Below are positions 50,054-58,965 of a stretch of 64,000 bases of DNA, in pieces. This DNA is from an uncultured Gemmatimonadota bacterium. GTDB taxonomy: Bacteria; Gemmatimonadota; Gemmatimonadetes; Gemmatimonadales; Gemmatimonadaceae. The notes below the pieces were generated by a model that was not told the origin of the DNA, searched no databases, and saw only the letters and a program-made list of their open reading frames with translations. The stretch covers positions 36,907 to 100,906 of the forward strand of contig CAMLDY010000003.1 in NCBI GenBank assembly GCA_946478895.1, read 5' to 3'. Each line of letters opens with the position of its first letter. Position 1 is the first letter of the stretch. The translations under genes were made by a program, and so were the position numbers.

Positions 50054-51508
50054 ATGCTTTTTCGACGTTTTTACGATGAGAATCTTGCCCAGGCGAGCTA
50101 CATGCTTGGCTGCGAAAAGAGCCGCGAGGCGGTGATCGTCGATCCGAACGCGGACATCGGCAAGTATACTCGTGCGGCCGGTGCCGACCGCATGAAGATC
50201 GTGCACGTCACCGAGACCCATATCCACGCGGACTTCGTTTCCGGAGCGAGGGCACTAGCTGATTCAGCCGGCGCAACCCTCCATCTCTCCGCGGAAGGCG
50301 GGACCGACTGGGGTTACCGCGAGTCCGCACTGGAATCGGCGAGCCCTCTCCGCGACGGATCGACCATCGAGGCAGGCACAGTGCGCTTGCGCGTGCTCCA
50401 TACGCCGGGTCACACCCCCGAACACCTCACTTTTCTCGTTTCGGATCTCGATCGCGGAGAAGATCCGGTCGGCGCGTTGACCGGAGACTTCGTGTTCGTC
50501 GGCGATGTCGGACGACCAGACCTTCTGGAGAAAGCCGCCGGTGCAAAGGGGAGCATGGACACATCGGCGCGGCTGCTCTATCGCTCCCTGCAGCGATTCC
50601 GCTCTCTACCGGACTACCTCCAGATCTGGCCCGGCCACGGCGCCGGCTCGGCGTGCGGAAAATCGCTGGGCTCAATGCCGCAATCCACGCTCGGATATGA
50701 GAAGCTTTTCAATTGGGCGTTTGGTGAAATGAGCGAGCAGGACTTCGTCACGAGAGTGCTCGAGGACCAGCCCGTTCCACCTCGCTATTTCTCGGTGATG
50801 AAGGCTGTGAACCGCGGTGGCGAGGACCAGCCACGCCCCCAACCCGCAAAGCTCCTTGGTTTGTCGGAGCTCGAGGCAGCTCTGCGCGTTCGCGCGACAA
50901 TCGTGGACACCCGGACCGCGGCGCGATTCGCCGCCGGCCACCTTCCGGGCAGCATCAACATCCCGCTCAACAAGTCGTTCCTGAACTGGAGCGGGGCGTT
51001 GATACCATCGAACACCGACTTCTATCTCGTCACCGATCGCGACGCCGACGAAGCAGTGCGCGATCTCCTTGGCGAGCTGTGCAAGATCGGCCTCACCAGA
51101 GTGCGTGGCGTCTTCCGCGCCGGGTTGATCGCGGACTGGAAATCGAAGTACGCGGCGCTCGAGACGGGGCGCCAGCTCGAGCCCGGCGAGCTCCAGTCGC
51201 TCCGTGCGCAACGCGACGTGCAGGTGATCGACGTGCGAAATCCGGATGAGTGGAGCAAAGGTCACCTGCCGGGCGCGATTCACATCCCGCTGGCGGCGCT
51301 GCCGGACCGCATCGACGAGCTCGACAAATCGAAACCCGTGGTTGTCCACTGCCAGGGCGGCGGTCGCGCGGCAATCGCCACGAGCCTGCTGCAGTCGCGC
51401 GGGATCACGGATGTCGCGACTATGACGGGCGGCTATGAGCGTTGGATGGCGGAGGGGCTGGAGACCTCCACCGAAAAAACCTCCGTGGCAACGACGCGAA
51501 AGGGCTGA
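50054..51508 (+). CDS. Metallo-beta-lactamase-fold hydrolase fused to two rhodanese domains (persulfide dioxygenase-like)
   Basis: 484 aa from ATG at 50054; the upstream frame is a shadow. MBL domain (about 1-245): VTETHIHADFVSGAR, RVLHTPGHTPEH and FVGDVGRPDLL provide the His/Asp metal ligands. First rhodanese (about 275-370): DTRTAARFAAGHLPGSINIPL, but the catalytic Cys position reads YLVTDRD. Second rhodanese (about 385-475): DVRNPDEWSKGHLPGAIHIPL and VVVHCQGGGRAA with the active Cys. Similar fusions oxidise persulfides to sulfite and thiosulfate. The first rhodanese is probably structural. Confidence 0.9.
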   Translation: MLFRRFYDENLAQASYMLGCEKSREAVIVDPNADIGKYTRAAGADRMKIVHVTETHIHADFVSGARALADSAGATLHLSAEGGTDWGYRESALESASPLRDGSTIEAGTVRLRVLHTPGHTPEHLTFLVSDLDRGEDPVGALTGDFVFVGDVGRPDLLEKAAGAKGSMDTSARLLYRSLQRFRSLPDYLQIWPGHGAGSACGKSLGSMPQSTLGYEKLFNWAFGEMSEQDFVTRVLEDQPVPPRYFSVMKAVNRGGEDQPRPQPAKLLGLSELEAALRVRATIVDTRTAARFAAGHLPGSINIPLNKSFLNWSGALIPSNTDFYLVTDRDADEAVRDLLGELCKIGLTRVRGVFRAGLIADWKSKYAALETGRQLEPGELQSLRAQRDVQVIDVRNPDEWSKGHLPGAIHIPLAALPDRIDELDKSKPVVVHCQGGGRAAIATSLLQSRGITDVATMTGGYERWMAEGLETSTEKTSVATTRKG

Positions 51509-51524
51509 CCACGCAAAGTTTGCG

Positions 51525-53399
51525 ATGAGTCACCCCATCTTCGTTCCGGGCTCCGGCCGAAGGCCGCGTCCAGACAAACCGGCGAGCTGGAAGGAGCGGA
51601 TCGAGGCGCTCCGCTACGTGCCGGCACTCTTCCGTCTGATCTGGCAAACTCACCGCGGCTACACCAGCGCGATGGTGCTGCTGCGGATCGTACGCTCCGT
51701 AGTGCCGGTCTCGACGTTCTGGGTCGGTAAGCTGATCCTCGATTCGGTGATCGCCGCCAAGGCGGGAACCGCCCCGTTGTCCAAGGTCTGGGAATACCTG
51801 CTGCTCGAGCTGCTGATCGTTCTCGTCGGTGAGATTCTCGCCCGAGCGTCGTCACTGATGGAGAGCCTGCTCGGCGATCTTTTTTCCAACACCATGAGCG
51901 TGCGGCTGATGGAGCACGCCGCCAGGCTCGACCTCGCGCAGTTCGAGGATCCGGAATTCTACGACCACCTCGAGCGTGCGCGAAGACAGACGGTTGGACG
52001 CATTGCGCTCCTCAGCCTGCTGCTGTCGATGTCACAGGACGGCCTTACGCTCCTGACGCTGGCGGGCGCGCTGATCGCCTACAGTCCATGGCTGTTGCTT
52101 CTCCTCGCCGTCGCGGTCGTGCCGAGCTTCCTGGGCGAAACGCACTTTGCTTCGCTCGGCTATTCCCTGCTCTTTCGATGGACGCCGGAGCGCCGGCAGC
52201 TCGACTATCTCCGCTATGTCGGAGCGAGCGACAAGACCGCCAAGGAAGTCCAGATGTTCGGGCTCGCACCATGGCTGACCCAGCGCTATGCCGACCTGTC
52301 GCAGCGATTCTACGAGGAGAACCGCTCGCTCTCCATCCGGCGCAGTGTGGTGAGCGCACTGCTGTCGATTCTCGGGACCGTCGGGTATTACGCAGCGTAC
52401 ATCATCATTCTTCTCAGAGCGGTGCGCGGCGAGATCAGCATCGGCACGCTCACGTTTCTCGCCGCGTCGTTCGGCCGCGGTCGCGACGTCATTCAGAACA
52501 TCCTGCTGTCCGCAAGCAACGTTTACGAGCAGGCGCTTTACCTCCGCGACCTGTTCGTATTTCTGGAGATGCGGCCAACGATCGAATCGGCGCCGAACGC
52601 GCGGCCAGTGCCGCGGCCAATCGAGTCGGGATTCGTGTTCGAGGATGTCGGGTTCCGCTATCCGGGAAGTGAGCGCTGGGCAGTGCGCAACGTGGATCTC
52701 ATTCTTCGGCCTGGCGAGCGGGTGGCGCTGGTCGGTGAGAATGGCGCTGGAAAGACGACCATCACCAAACTTCTGGCGCGACTATACGATCCGAGTGAAG
52801 GCCGGATCACCCTCGACGGCGTCGATCTTCGGGAGTACGACCTCGGAAGCCTGCGCCGCGCCATCGGCGTGATCTTCCAGGATTTCGTTCGCTACGACAT
52901 GCGATTCGATGAGAATATCGGCGTCGGCGAAATCGATTCCGTACGCGCGGAGCTGGAGAAAGCCAACGGCACCCCGCCGGCGATCACCGCCGCCGCTGAA
53001 AATTCGCTCGCGGCTTCGCTGCTGCCGCGATTCGCGAAAGGCTATCAACAGATGCTCGGCAGACGATTCGAGGAGGGCGTCGATCTGTCGGGTGGTGAGT
53101 GGCAGAAGATCGCCCTCGCACGCGCCTACATTCGCGACGCGCAGGTGCTGATCCTCGACGAGCCCACCGCGGCCCTCGATGCGCGCGCGGAATACGAGGT
53201 TTTCCTCCGCTTCTCGGAGCTGGTCGCCGGCCGGATGGCGGTGCTGATCTCGCACCGCTTCTCCACCGTGCGCATGGCCGACCGCATTGTCGTCCTGCGC
53301 CACGGGAGGGTCGAAGAACAGGGCTCGCACGAGGAGCTTCTGGCGAAGGGCGGGCTGTACGAGGAGCTGTTCACGATGCAGGCAGCGGGGTACCGGTAA
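51525..53399 (+). CDS. ABC transporter, fused permease and ATPase (exporter type)
   Basis: 624 aa from ATG at 51525. A membrane domain with about six helices spans residues 40-340 and the nucleotide-binding domain about 370-610. Walker A GENGAGKTT (about 403), Q-loop FQDFVRYDM, signature VDLSGGEWQ (about 519), Walker B VLILDEPTAALD (about 541) and switch His in LISHRFSTV. Half transporter that should work as a homodimer, exporting a lipid, peptide or drug. The substrate is not indicated; downstream is hairpin repeat copy B. Confidence 0.92.
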   Translation: MSHPIFVPGSGRRPRPDKPASWKERIEALRYVPALFRLIWQTHRGYTSAMVLLRIVRSVVPVSTFWVGKLILDSVIAAKAGTAPLSKVWEYLLLELLIVLVGEILARASSLMESLLGDLFSNTMSVRLMEHAARLDLAQFEDPEFYDHLERARRQTVGRIALLSLLLSMSQDGLTLLTLAGALIAYSPWLLLLLAVAVVPSFLGETHFASLGYSLLFRWTPERRQLDYLRYVGASDKTAKEVQMFGLAPWLTQRYADLSQRFYEENRSLSIRRSVVSALLSILGTVGYYAAYIIILLRAVRGEISIGTLTFLAASFGRGRDVIQNILLSASNVYEQALYLRDLFVFLEMRPTIESAPNARPVPRPIESGFVFEDVGFRYPGSERWAVRNVDLILRPGERVALVGENGAGKTTITKLLARLYDPSEGRITLDGVDLREYDLGSLRRAIGVIFQDFVRYDMRFDENIGVGEIDSVRAELEKANGTPPAITAAAENSLAASLLPRFAKGYQQMLGRRFEEGVDLSGGEWQKIALARAYIRDAQVLILDEPTAALDARAEYEVFLRFSELVAGRMAVLISHRFSTVRMADRIVVLRHGRVEEQGSHEELLAKGGLYEELFTMQAAGYR

Positions 53400-53423
53400 C
53401 TAACATCTCGGAGTAAAGACTCG

Positions 53424-53639
53424 GCCTCGGCGCTGGCACCCCTAGTCGTAAAGGTGGCAGGTGGGAGAGGTGCGCAGAGATGCACTGCTGGCAGTTCTTC
53501 TACTCGCATTCTCGCTCTGTCACGCCGCTATAGAATTCGCCGGATAAACTGCGACCCGTGCCTCTGACCACGTCTCCGACCTGCCACCTTTACGACTACA
53601 GTGGCCAGTCGATAGCGCCGAGGTCTCAGAATCCGAGGC
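53424..53639. repeat. Hairpin repeat family 1, copy B
   Basis: About 216 bases between the convergent ABC-transporter and lipoprotein genes. TAGTCGTAAAGGTGGCAGGT (53443-53462) and ACCTGCCACCTTTACGACTA (53579-53598) pair perfectly over 20 bp. An outer 9-bp stem is CCTCGGCGC (53425-53433) with GCGCCGAGG (53615-53623). Compared with copy A, a G-C pair at stem position 6 became C-G, a compensatory change. The end is adjacent to the lipoprotein stop codon (53640). Same core loop and tail as copy A. Confidence 0.88.
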
Positions 53640-54470
53640 CTACTTGGGGATCGGGATGTCGTTCCACCGCGCCTGGTCAAACGTGCCGGGCGGAAAGTCC
53701 TCGTTGATGCGGACATCGGCGTACTGCTCGCGCCAGAACGGGCGGCCATTACGCAGCACCAGGAATTCGGTGGGGACGTCGAAGCCCTCGATCTCCTTGT
53801 AGTTCAGCACCCTGGTGTCGCTCACCATCGTCCGATCTCCCACCTTCTGAGACTGAATGAGGCGCACGAGACGGAGATTGTCGCGATCGACCCAGTACTG
53901 GTTGGATAGACTGTCGCCCTCTTTGGCACCAACGACATACACCGGCTGACCCTCCCACTCGTCGTTGCGGATGATGTCGTCATCGATATGGAGCGAATCG
54001 AGGCCGCGCATGATGGTGGCAACCGGAGCGGCATAGACATCGGCGGTAAGCAGAAGCAGCGGATTCACCGAGGGGCGGAAATCGACCCTGATTCCATTGT
54101 CGAACGAGGCGACCCGATCGCCCACCTGGACCAGTCCGCTACGGCGCGACTCCGGGAGAAAGGCGATGCGGAGCTTGCCGGGAATCTCGATGTGCTCGTA
54201 CCACTGGGACTTCGTTTCCTCACCAGTAGTTCGATACTGGGTGTTGTTTTGCAGGAAGCTCATGCTCTTCAGGTACTTGCCGTCGTACCGATCATGCATC
54301 GCCTTGATGAGACTCGCGCTGCTGGTGACCATGATGCCCGCGCCAGGCTTTCGCGCAGTCGAGGTCTTCGTGGTGGTGGTGGAAGGCGTCGGCTCAGTCG
54401 CGGCGCCGGACTGGAAGTACGAGCAGCCAGTCACCGCGACCGCGGCAAGGAGAAGTCGTGAGCGTATCAT
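53640..54470 (-). CDS. Lipoprotein with LolA-like fold, unknown role
   Basis: 276 aa with a lipoprotein signal: LLLAAVAVTGC (Cys about 16). A Thr-rich linker follows (TEPTPSTTTTKTSTARKP) and then a probable beta-barrel-like half with SSASLIKAMHDRYDGKYLK and a repeated strand pattern (WEGQPVYVVGAKEGDSLS, YWVDRDNLRLVRLI). This resembles LolA/LolB-like or outer-membrane-lipoprotein folds. Directly downstream of and adjacent to the large M14 peptidase gene, so the two are probably co-expressed. Confidence 0.7.
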   Translation of the reverse strand: MIRSRLLLAAVAVTGCSYFQSGAATEPTPSTTTTKTSTARKPGAGIMVTSSASLIKAMHDRYDGKYLKSMSFLQNNTQYRTTGEETKSQWYEHIEIPGKLRIAFLPESRRSGLVQVGDRVASFDNGIRVDFRPSVNPLLLLTADVYAAPVATIMRGLDSLHIDDDIIRNDEWEGQPVYVVGAKEGDSLSNQYWVDRDNLRLVRLIQSQKVGDRTMVSDTRVLNYKEIEGFDVPTEFLVLRNGRPFWREQYADVRINEDFPPGTFDQARWNDIPIPK

Positions 54471-57227
54471 CTAGTCCCCGAGTTCGTTGCGATACAGAAT
54501 GCCATTGAACAGAAGCTTGAAGGTTCCGTGAGGCTGCGACCGAAAATACGGGTCGGGCCCGTAGAGGACGAGCCTCCCCTTGCCGACCGGTGCCTCGAGC
54601 ACCTCTGTTACACCGTTCAGGTATCTTTGGCCCCACGCCCAACCGCTCCGCAGCGGGGTGGATCCGTCGATCCAGACGATGCGCTTTACACCGCGCGATT
54701 CAGCGGCCGGTAGCAGCCGAAACGCCGGCGCGTTGTCGTAGTAAAAGTCGGTGACCGGTCGCATTCCCTGCGCAAGCTCGGTGGTCGTATCGACCCTCAT
54801 GCTCAGAATCGAGCCCGGGACATAGAACCGCGTGCGGGGAAGCGCCCGACCCGCACTGTCGACCAGGGCATTGGCGATCGGGAGCTGGAGGTGAGTGCCG
54901 AGCTCGGTCGCCGACCCGATGGCGAGGATCGTCCCACCGGCGTCGAGAAACGCCTGCAGCTGCGGAACGGTCTTCCCGACGGTGAGATTGCCGAGCCGGT
55001 CGCGATACTCCGCCGGAACATCGTCGGGGTCGATTCGCTGAGCGGCACGCGAGTTCGGACGCACGAAGTTCGCGCCGTCGGGCAGAATCAGAACGTCGTA
55101 CTTGGCGATCAGGTTTCCCGCGTCGAGGGTTTGCGGATACACCACCTCGTACGGAAACTCGAACTGCTCGAGAACGAATCGCGCCCAGCCTGAAGTGATG
55201 GAGCCGCCGTACTGATCCCAGAGCGCGATCCGGGCCGGACGAACTCGCTGTAGCGCCGCAGGAGCGACATCGGTCTGAAACGCGTCGAAGCTCAAACCCT
55301 TCTCGGCAGCGAGCCGGCTGAGCACTGCAAGCGTGCCGGGTTTGGCGACGACGTAAAATGTCCCGGCGTCGTAGGTGCGGCCGTTGATGTTGAGCGGTGA
55401 TCGCAGAGTGAAAACATCCTCGCCATGCGCGAGCAACCGGTTGACGGCAGCGAACGCATCGTTCACCGAGTGACTGAACGCGTAGCCCGAAGCAGCTGGT
55501 CCAACGCGCGGCTTCGGGACCTTCGCGAATCCGCTGACTGCCGAGAACGGTCCGTCGAATCCATCGAGAATGCGATCGAATACGACGCCCATCTGATACG
55601 CCAGTGTCCAACCCGCGTTGTCATACGGTGGGGTCGGCGGCCCGCCGGGATACGGAATGTCGTTGGGATGATCCTGGGGCTCGAACATGTCGAGGATGTG
55701 CGGCCTGAACGCCTGGGCGGTTCTCACCACGTACGAGCCGGCCGGATAAGACTTGCCATTTACGGTGAACGACGCCGCGGCGCGCTCGACCCGGATTCCC
55801 GTCTTGATCAGCGCGTTCACGAATTTCGTCGCGGTGAGGAAATCGGGTTGATCCGAGGGGATGATGTAACCGCGCGGATCCCGATCGGCGGGGTTCCGCA
55901 TGATGTTGTTGTACGCGGCCATCTCGGCAGGAGTCGTCACCCGCGGTCCCGCTCGCCGGGCTGTATCCTCCGGCACCGCTGCCTCGAGCGCCGCCACCTT
56001 TCGCGGCGTGACCGTCCAGCTATCCGTGCTCCCTCGGTCGATCGAGTTGCGGCCCATCTGGTAGATGTTGTACAGCAGCGTCTCGCGGTACCGCGACGCG
56101 ACATCGAGCACCGCGCGGTTCGCGGTCAGCTCGTAGGCAATCGATTGCGCGAAGTGCCACTTCTGCGGCTGGATCGGCATCGGGAGATCGCCCTTCGGCA
56201 GCAGCTTCGCGGGTACCAGCGGAATCTCTGTCGGCGTTGGATTACCGATCGCCTCAGTGAGCAGGCCGATCATGTTGTGGAAGTACACCGTCGTGCGCAG
56301 CCCGCCGTTCCACCAGGTCGAGTAGTTCGACCCGCTGCGCATTGTCGCGCCCGCCTTGCCCTCGGCGACGAATCGCGAATGCATCGCGGCGCCGACGAGA
56401 TCCAGCTCCATCGGCACCAGTGGATCGAAATTGTAGTTGAATGGATCCCGGAACGGCGGCGCGAAAATGACCGTACCTATTGGCCCCGTCTGGTGATGGT
56501 TGTACATGATCTGCGGGTACCAGGCGCGGAAAAGAATGCTGTCCATCGCCTGGGATTCGGGCTGCGATGCCATGTAGGCATCGCGATTGTTGTCGTGTCC
56601 GGCGTACTTCTGATAAAGTCGCGGGATACGAGATGTCGTTCTTCTCAGTGTGTCCGACTCGCGCATGTACCAGTTGGCGACGAGCTCCTGCCCGTCTGGA
56701 TTGGCCGGGACGAGCAGGATGATGTCGTCGCGCAGAAATCGCATCGTCTCCGGATCCGTCCGGCTCACCAGCTCGTAGCACGTCTCGATCAGCTGCTGCG
56801 ACCCGAGTACTTCGGTCGCATGGAGGCCGCCGTCGATCCAGACCACCGCCTTGCCTTCGGCGGCGAGCGAATGCGCCTTTGCATCGGTGAGGTTTTCCGC
56901 GAGCGCGAGACGGCGAGAGATGTCCTGGTAGTGCGCGAGTCGGCGCTGGTTCTCGGGCGACGTTACGATCGCCATCCACATTGGCCGGCCTTCCGCCGTG
57001 GTGCCGATGCGAACCATTCGCATGCGGTCGGACTCGCGATCGAGCCGCCGCCAGTAGTCGATCATCTGGGTGTAGTTGACGAGAAAGTAGTCGTCGCCGA
57101 TGTCGTGACCGAATGCCTGTCGCGGTGACGTGACGCGGGGAGCCGACGCGCCGCGCCGCTGTGCAGAGCCCGCGGCCGGGATCAGGAGCAGGAGGATGAG
57201 AAGAAGACGCAGTACCGGGCTTCGCAT
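54471..57227 (-). CDS. Large secreted M14-family zinc carboxypeptidase with C-terminal amidotransferase-like domain
   Basis: 918 aa. A signal peptide is clear (LRLLLILLLLIPAAGSAQ). The M14 domain holds WIDGGLHATEVLG (zinc HxxE), NPDGQEL and NNRDAYMASQPESQA with YNHHQTGP for the third zinc His. The C-terminal third contains KYDVLILPDGANF and LDAGGTILAIGSATELG, which look like a class I glutamine amidotransferase/DJ-1 fold, so this is a two-domain protein. Probable extracytoplasmic protein or peptide degradation. Its stop adjoins the lipoprotein start. Confidence 0.88.
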   Translation of the reverse strand: MRSPVLRLLLILLLLIPAAGSAQRRGASAPRVTSPRQAFGHDIGDDYFLVNYTQMIDYWRRLDRESDRMRMVRIGTTAEGRPMWMAIVTSPENQRRLAHYQDISRRLALAENLTDAKAHSLAAEGKAVVWIDGGLHATEVLGSQQLIETCYELVSRTDPETMRFLRDDIILLVPANPDGQELVANWYMRESDTLRRTTSRIPRLYQKYAGHDNNRDAYMASQPESQAMDSILFRAWYPQIMYNHHQTGPIGTVIFAPPFRDPFNYNFDPLVPMELDLVGAAMHSRFVAEGKAGATMRSGSNYSTWWNGGLRTTVYFHNMIGLLTEAIGNPTPTEIPLVPAKLLPKGDLPMPIQPQKWHFAQSIAYELTANRAVLDVASRYRETLLYNIYQMGRNSIDRGSTDSWTVTPRKVAALEAAVPEDTARRAGPRVTTPAEMAAYNNIMRNPADRDPRGYIIPSDQPDFLTATKFVNALIKTGIRVERAAASFTVNGKSYPAGSYVVRTAQAFRPHILDMFEPQDHPNDIPYPGGPPTPPYDNAGWTLAYQMGVVFDRILDGFDGPFSAVSGFAKVPKPRVGPAASGYAFSHSVNDAFAAVNRLLAHGEDVFTLRSPLNINGRTYDAGTFYVVAKPGTLAVLSRLAAEKGLSFDAFQTDVAPAALQRVRPARIALWDQYGGSITSGWARFVLEQFEFPYEVVYPQTLDAGNLIAKYDVLILPDGANFVRPNSRAAQRIDPDDVPAEYRDRLGNLTVGKTVPQLQAFLDAGGTILAIGSATELGTHLQLPIANALVDSAGRALPRTRFYVPGSILSMRVDTTTELAQGMRPVTDFYYDNAPAFRLLPAAESRGVKRIVWIDGSTPLRSGWAWGQRYLNGVTEVLEAPVGKGRLVLYGPDPYFRSQPHGTFKLLFNGILYRNELGD

Positions 57228-57291
57228 CGATTGGCAGGGTGCGGATGGGCGTGGCGAGGTGCGCTCGTTGTCGTGAGCGGCAAGCCGAAAT

Positions 57292-58203
57292 TTAATTGTC
57301 GACGCTCGCCGTCGCTGCGGTCCGCTGCGATCCAGCGGCGATGACCACGCCCGTCAACACAATTGCGCCGCCGATGAGCGTCGCCACCGACGGAATCTGG
57401 CGGATTGCGGGAATCAGCGCGCCGAGGATCGTCGCTCCGATCGGCTCGCCGAGCACGGTGAGATTCACGACGTACGCGGGAAGAAACTTGAGCGCCCAAT
57501 TCATGCCGGTGTGACCGAGCAACATCGGTCCGAGCGCGAGGCCCGCGAAGATCGCGATCTCCCGTGGTGGCTGCGGCGTCAACGCGGCACCCCGGGAACG
57601 CGCGATGAACCACAGGGTGACGAACGCCGACGTATAGACGATCCCGACGTAGGACCACACACCGAGAGATTTTCTAAGACTTCGGCCGATGCTGTAGTAA
57701 ATCGCCGCCGTGAGCGCGCCCGACATCGCGAGCAAATTGCCGAGCAGCGGCGCATTGCCGCGCGGTGCGAGCCCGCCCCTGAGATCGGGCGCGGCGATGA
57801 TTGTCGCACCAAGGATCGCGAGCGCAATGCCGGCGACCTGGCGTCGAGTGGGAGCTTCGCGAAGCGCAACTGCGGAGATCACCGCGACGATCGCAGGCTG
57901 CATTCCAACCAGCGTGACGGATGCGGCGATCGTAGTAAGATGGATCGACGCGTTCCACGCCCAGAAATGGAGAGCGAGACAAATCCCTCCGAAAACCGCG
58001 AGCCCAAAGTGCGCGCGGGTGAGCCGACGCCAGTCGCGCCACTCCCCCGTCACGACGAGGAAGCCAGCCACCAGGATGAGGGAAAATCCGAGGCGCCAGA
58101 CGGCGATGGTGACGGCGTCGGCGGTCGACAACCGCACCAGCGGCCCGGCGAAGGAGATACCGAGTAGCGCGAGGACGAGGACCCAGTAGGGTTTCGCGGA
58201 CAT
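57292..58203 (-). CDS. EamA-family (DMT) transporter
   Basis: 303 aa from ATG at 58203; ten hydrophobic helices arranged as two EamA repeats, for example LVLALLGISFAGPLVRL, FWAWNASIHLTTIAASVTLV and GMNWALKFLPAYVVNLTVLG. The second repeat ends with EPIGATILGALIPAIRQIPS. Family members export metabolites, amino acids or nucleotides; the substrate is unknown. Isolated between M14 and the lytic transglycosylase, with a terminator at its 5' side. Confidence 0.9.
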   Translation of the reverse strand: MSAKPYWVLVLALLGISFAGPLVRLSTADAVTIAVWRLGFSLILVAGFLVVTGEWRDWRRLTRAHFGLAVFGGICLALHFWAWNASIHLTTIAASVTLVGMQPAIVAVISAVALREAPTRRQVAGIALAILGATIIAAPDLRGGLAPRGNAPLLGNLLAMSGALTAAIYYSIGRSLRKSLGVWSYVGIVYTSAFVTLWFIARSRGAALTPQPPREIAIFAGLALGPMLLGHTGMNWALKFLPAYVVNLTVLGEPIGATILGALIPAIRQIPSVATLIGGAIVLTGVVIAAGSQRTAATASVDN

Positions 58204-58210
58204 AGACAAA

Positions 58211-58244
58211 AAAAGAGCCGGTGCATCGAAGCACCGGCTCTTTT
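58211..58244 (-). terminator. Rho-independent terminator
   Basis: A 14-bp perfect stem AAAAGAGCCGGTGC, loop ATCGAA, GCACCGGCTCTTTT, followed on the minus strand by a run of seven T. It ends the lytic transglycosylase gene (stop at 58257) 13 bases downstream and separates it from eamA. Confidence 0.92.
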
Positions 58245-58256
58245 CTGAGAAGAACC

Positions 58257-58931
58257 TTACTCGCCCTTCTTGGTTTTGACCAGACGCATCTCCGCCGCGG
58301 CGCGATCAGCGTGCTTGAGCACCGTGTCGTCGTAGCGGTGACAGTTGGGCGTGTTGCGGCCGCGCACGCAGCCGTTGTAGCGGAGGAGCGCCACACGGGT
58401 GTTCGGCGCACTGCGCATCGCTTCCTTCAGGATCTGCACGCCGTGGCAGATGTTGCTCTCGATGTTGAACAGGTCGGACGAGCCGCAGCCCCATTTACCA
58501 CTGTGGAGAGGCATGACCTGCATCAGCCCGCGCGCGCCAACCGAGCTGCGGGCGTGCGGATCGAGGGTCGCGTCTTCGGTAAGAAGCACGCCGACGAGCA
58601 GCGCGGGATCGATCTTCTCCTTTTCCGCCTGGTCGACGAGGGCGTCGGCAATGCGGAACGCGAGAGCACGATCGTGGGTGTACTGGTTCAGTACCTCACC
58701 GATACGGAAGGCCTGCTCGGTCGGCTGCGAAGCGTCGACGACGGCCGCGGGCAGTCTCAGCAGCTTCCCCGGGTTCGCATAGAGGGGGTGCTGCTGCGAT
58801 ATCGTCCACACAGCTCCGCCCACGAGCAGCGCACCCAATGCGAAGGCATGGGTGACGGCGCTCATAGCCGACTTCATTGGCGAGGTCAGCTTCGGCGGCG
58901 GCGCGCTTAACGGCTTGAGTGACTTCTTCAC
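58257..58931 (-). CDS. Membrane-anchored lytic transglycosylase (SLT family), paralogue 1
   Basis: 224 aa from GTG at 58931, with a perfect GAGGAG ribosome-binding site; the longer frame overlaps the XRE gene. One N-terminal helix (AFALGALLVGGAVWTI) is the anchor. The SLT domain has DPALLVGVLLTEDATLD with the catalytic Glu, SSVGARGLMQVMP and CHGVQILKEAMR, ALLRYNGCVRG. It cleaves the glycan backbone of peptidoglycan. Paralogue of 59783-60535, and 34 bases downstream of the XRE regulator, probably co-transcribed. Confidence 0.9.
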   Translation of the reverse strand: MKKSLKPLSAPPPKLTSPMKSAMSAVTHAFALGALLVGGAVWTISQQHPLYANPGKLLRLPAAVVDASQPTEQAFRIGEVLNQYTHDRALAFRIADALVDQAEKEKIDPALLVGVLLTEDATLDPHARSSVGARGLMQVMPLHSGKWGCGSSDLFNIESNICHGVQILKEAMRSAPNTRVALLRYNGCVRGRNTPNCHRYDDTVLKHADRAAAEMRLVKTKKGE

Positions 58932-58965
58932 AGGTTCTCCTCGAATTAGTGAAGCCCGGTGACCT

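Noticed and set aside
55425..57128. 567-codon open frame antisense to the M14 peptidase
   Set aside because: No signal of a protein family, Arg/His/Glu-rich, and fully covered by a convincing gene.
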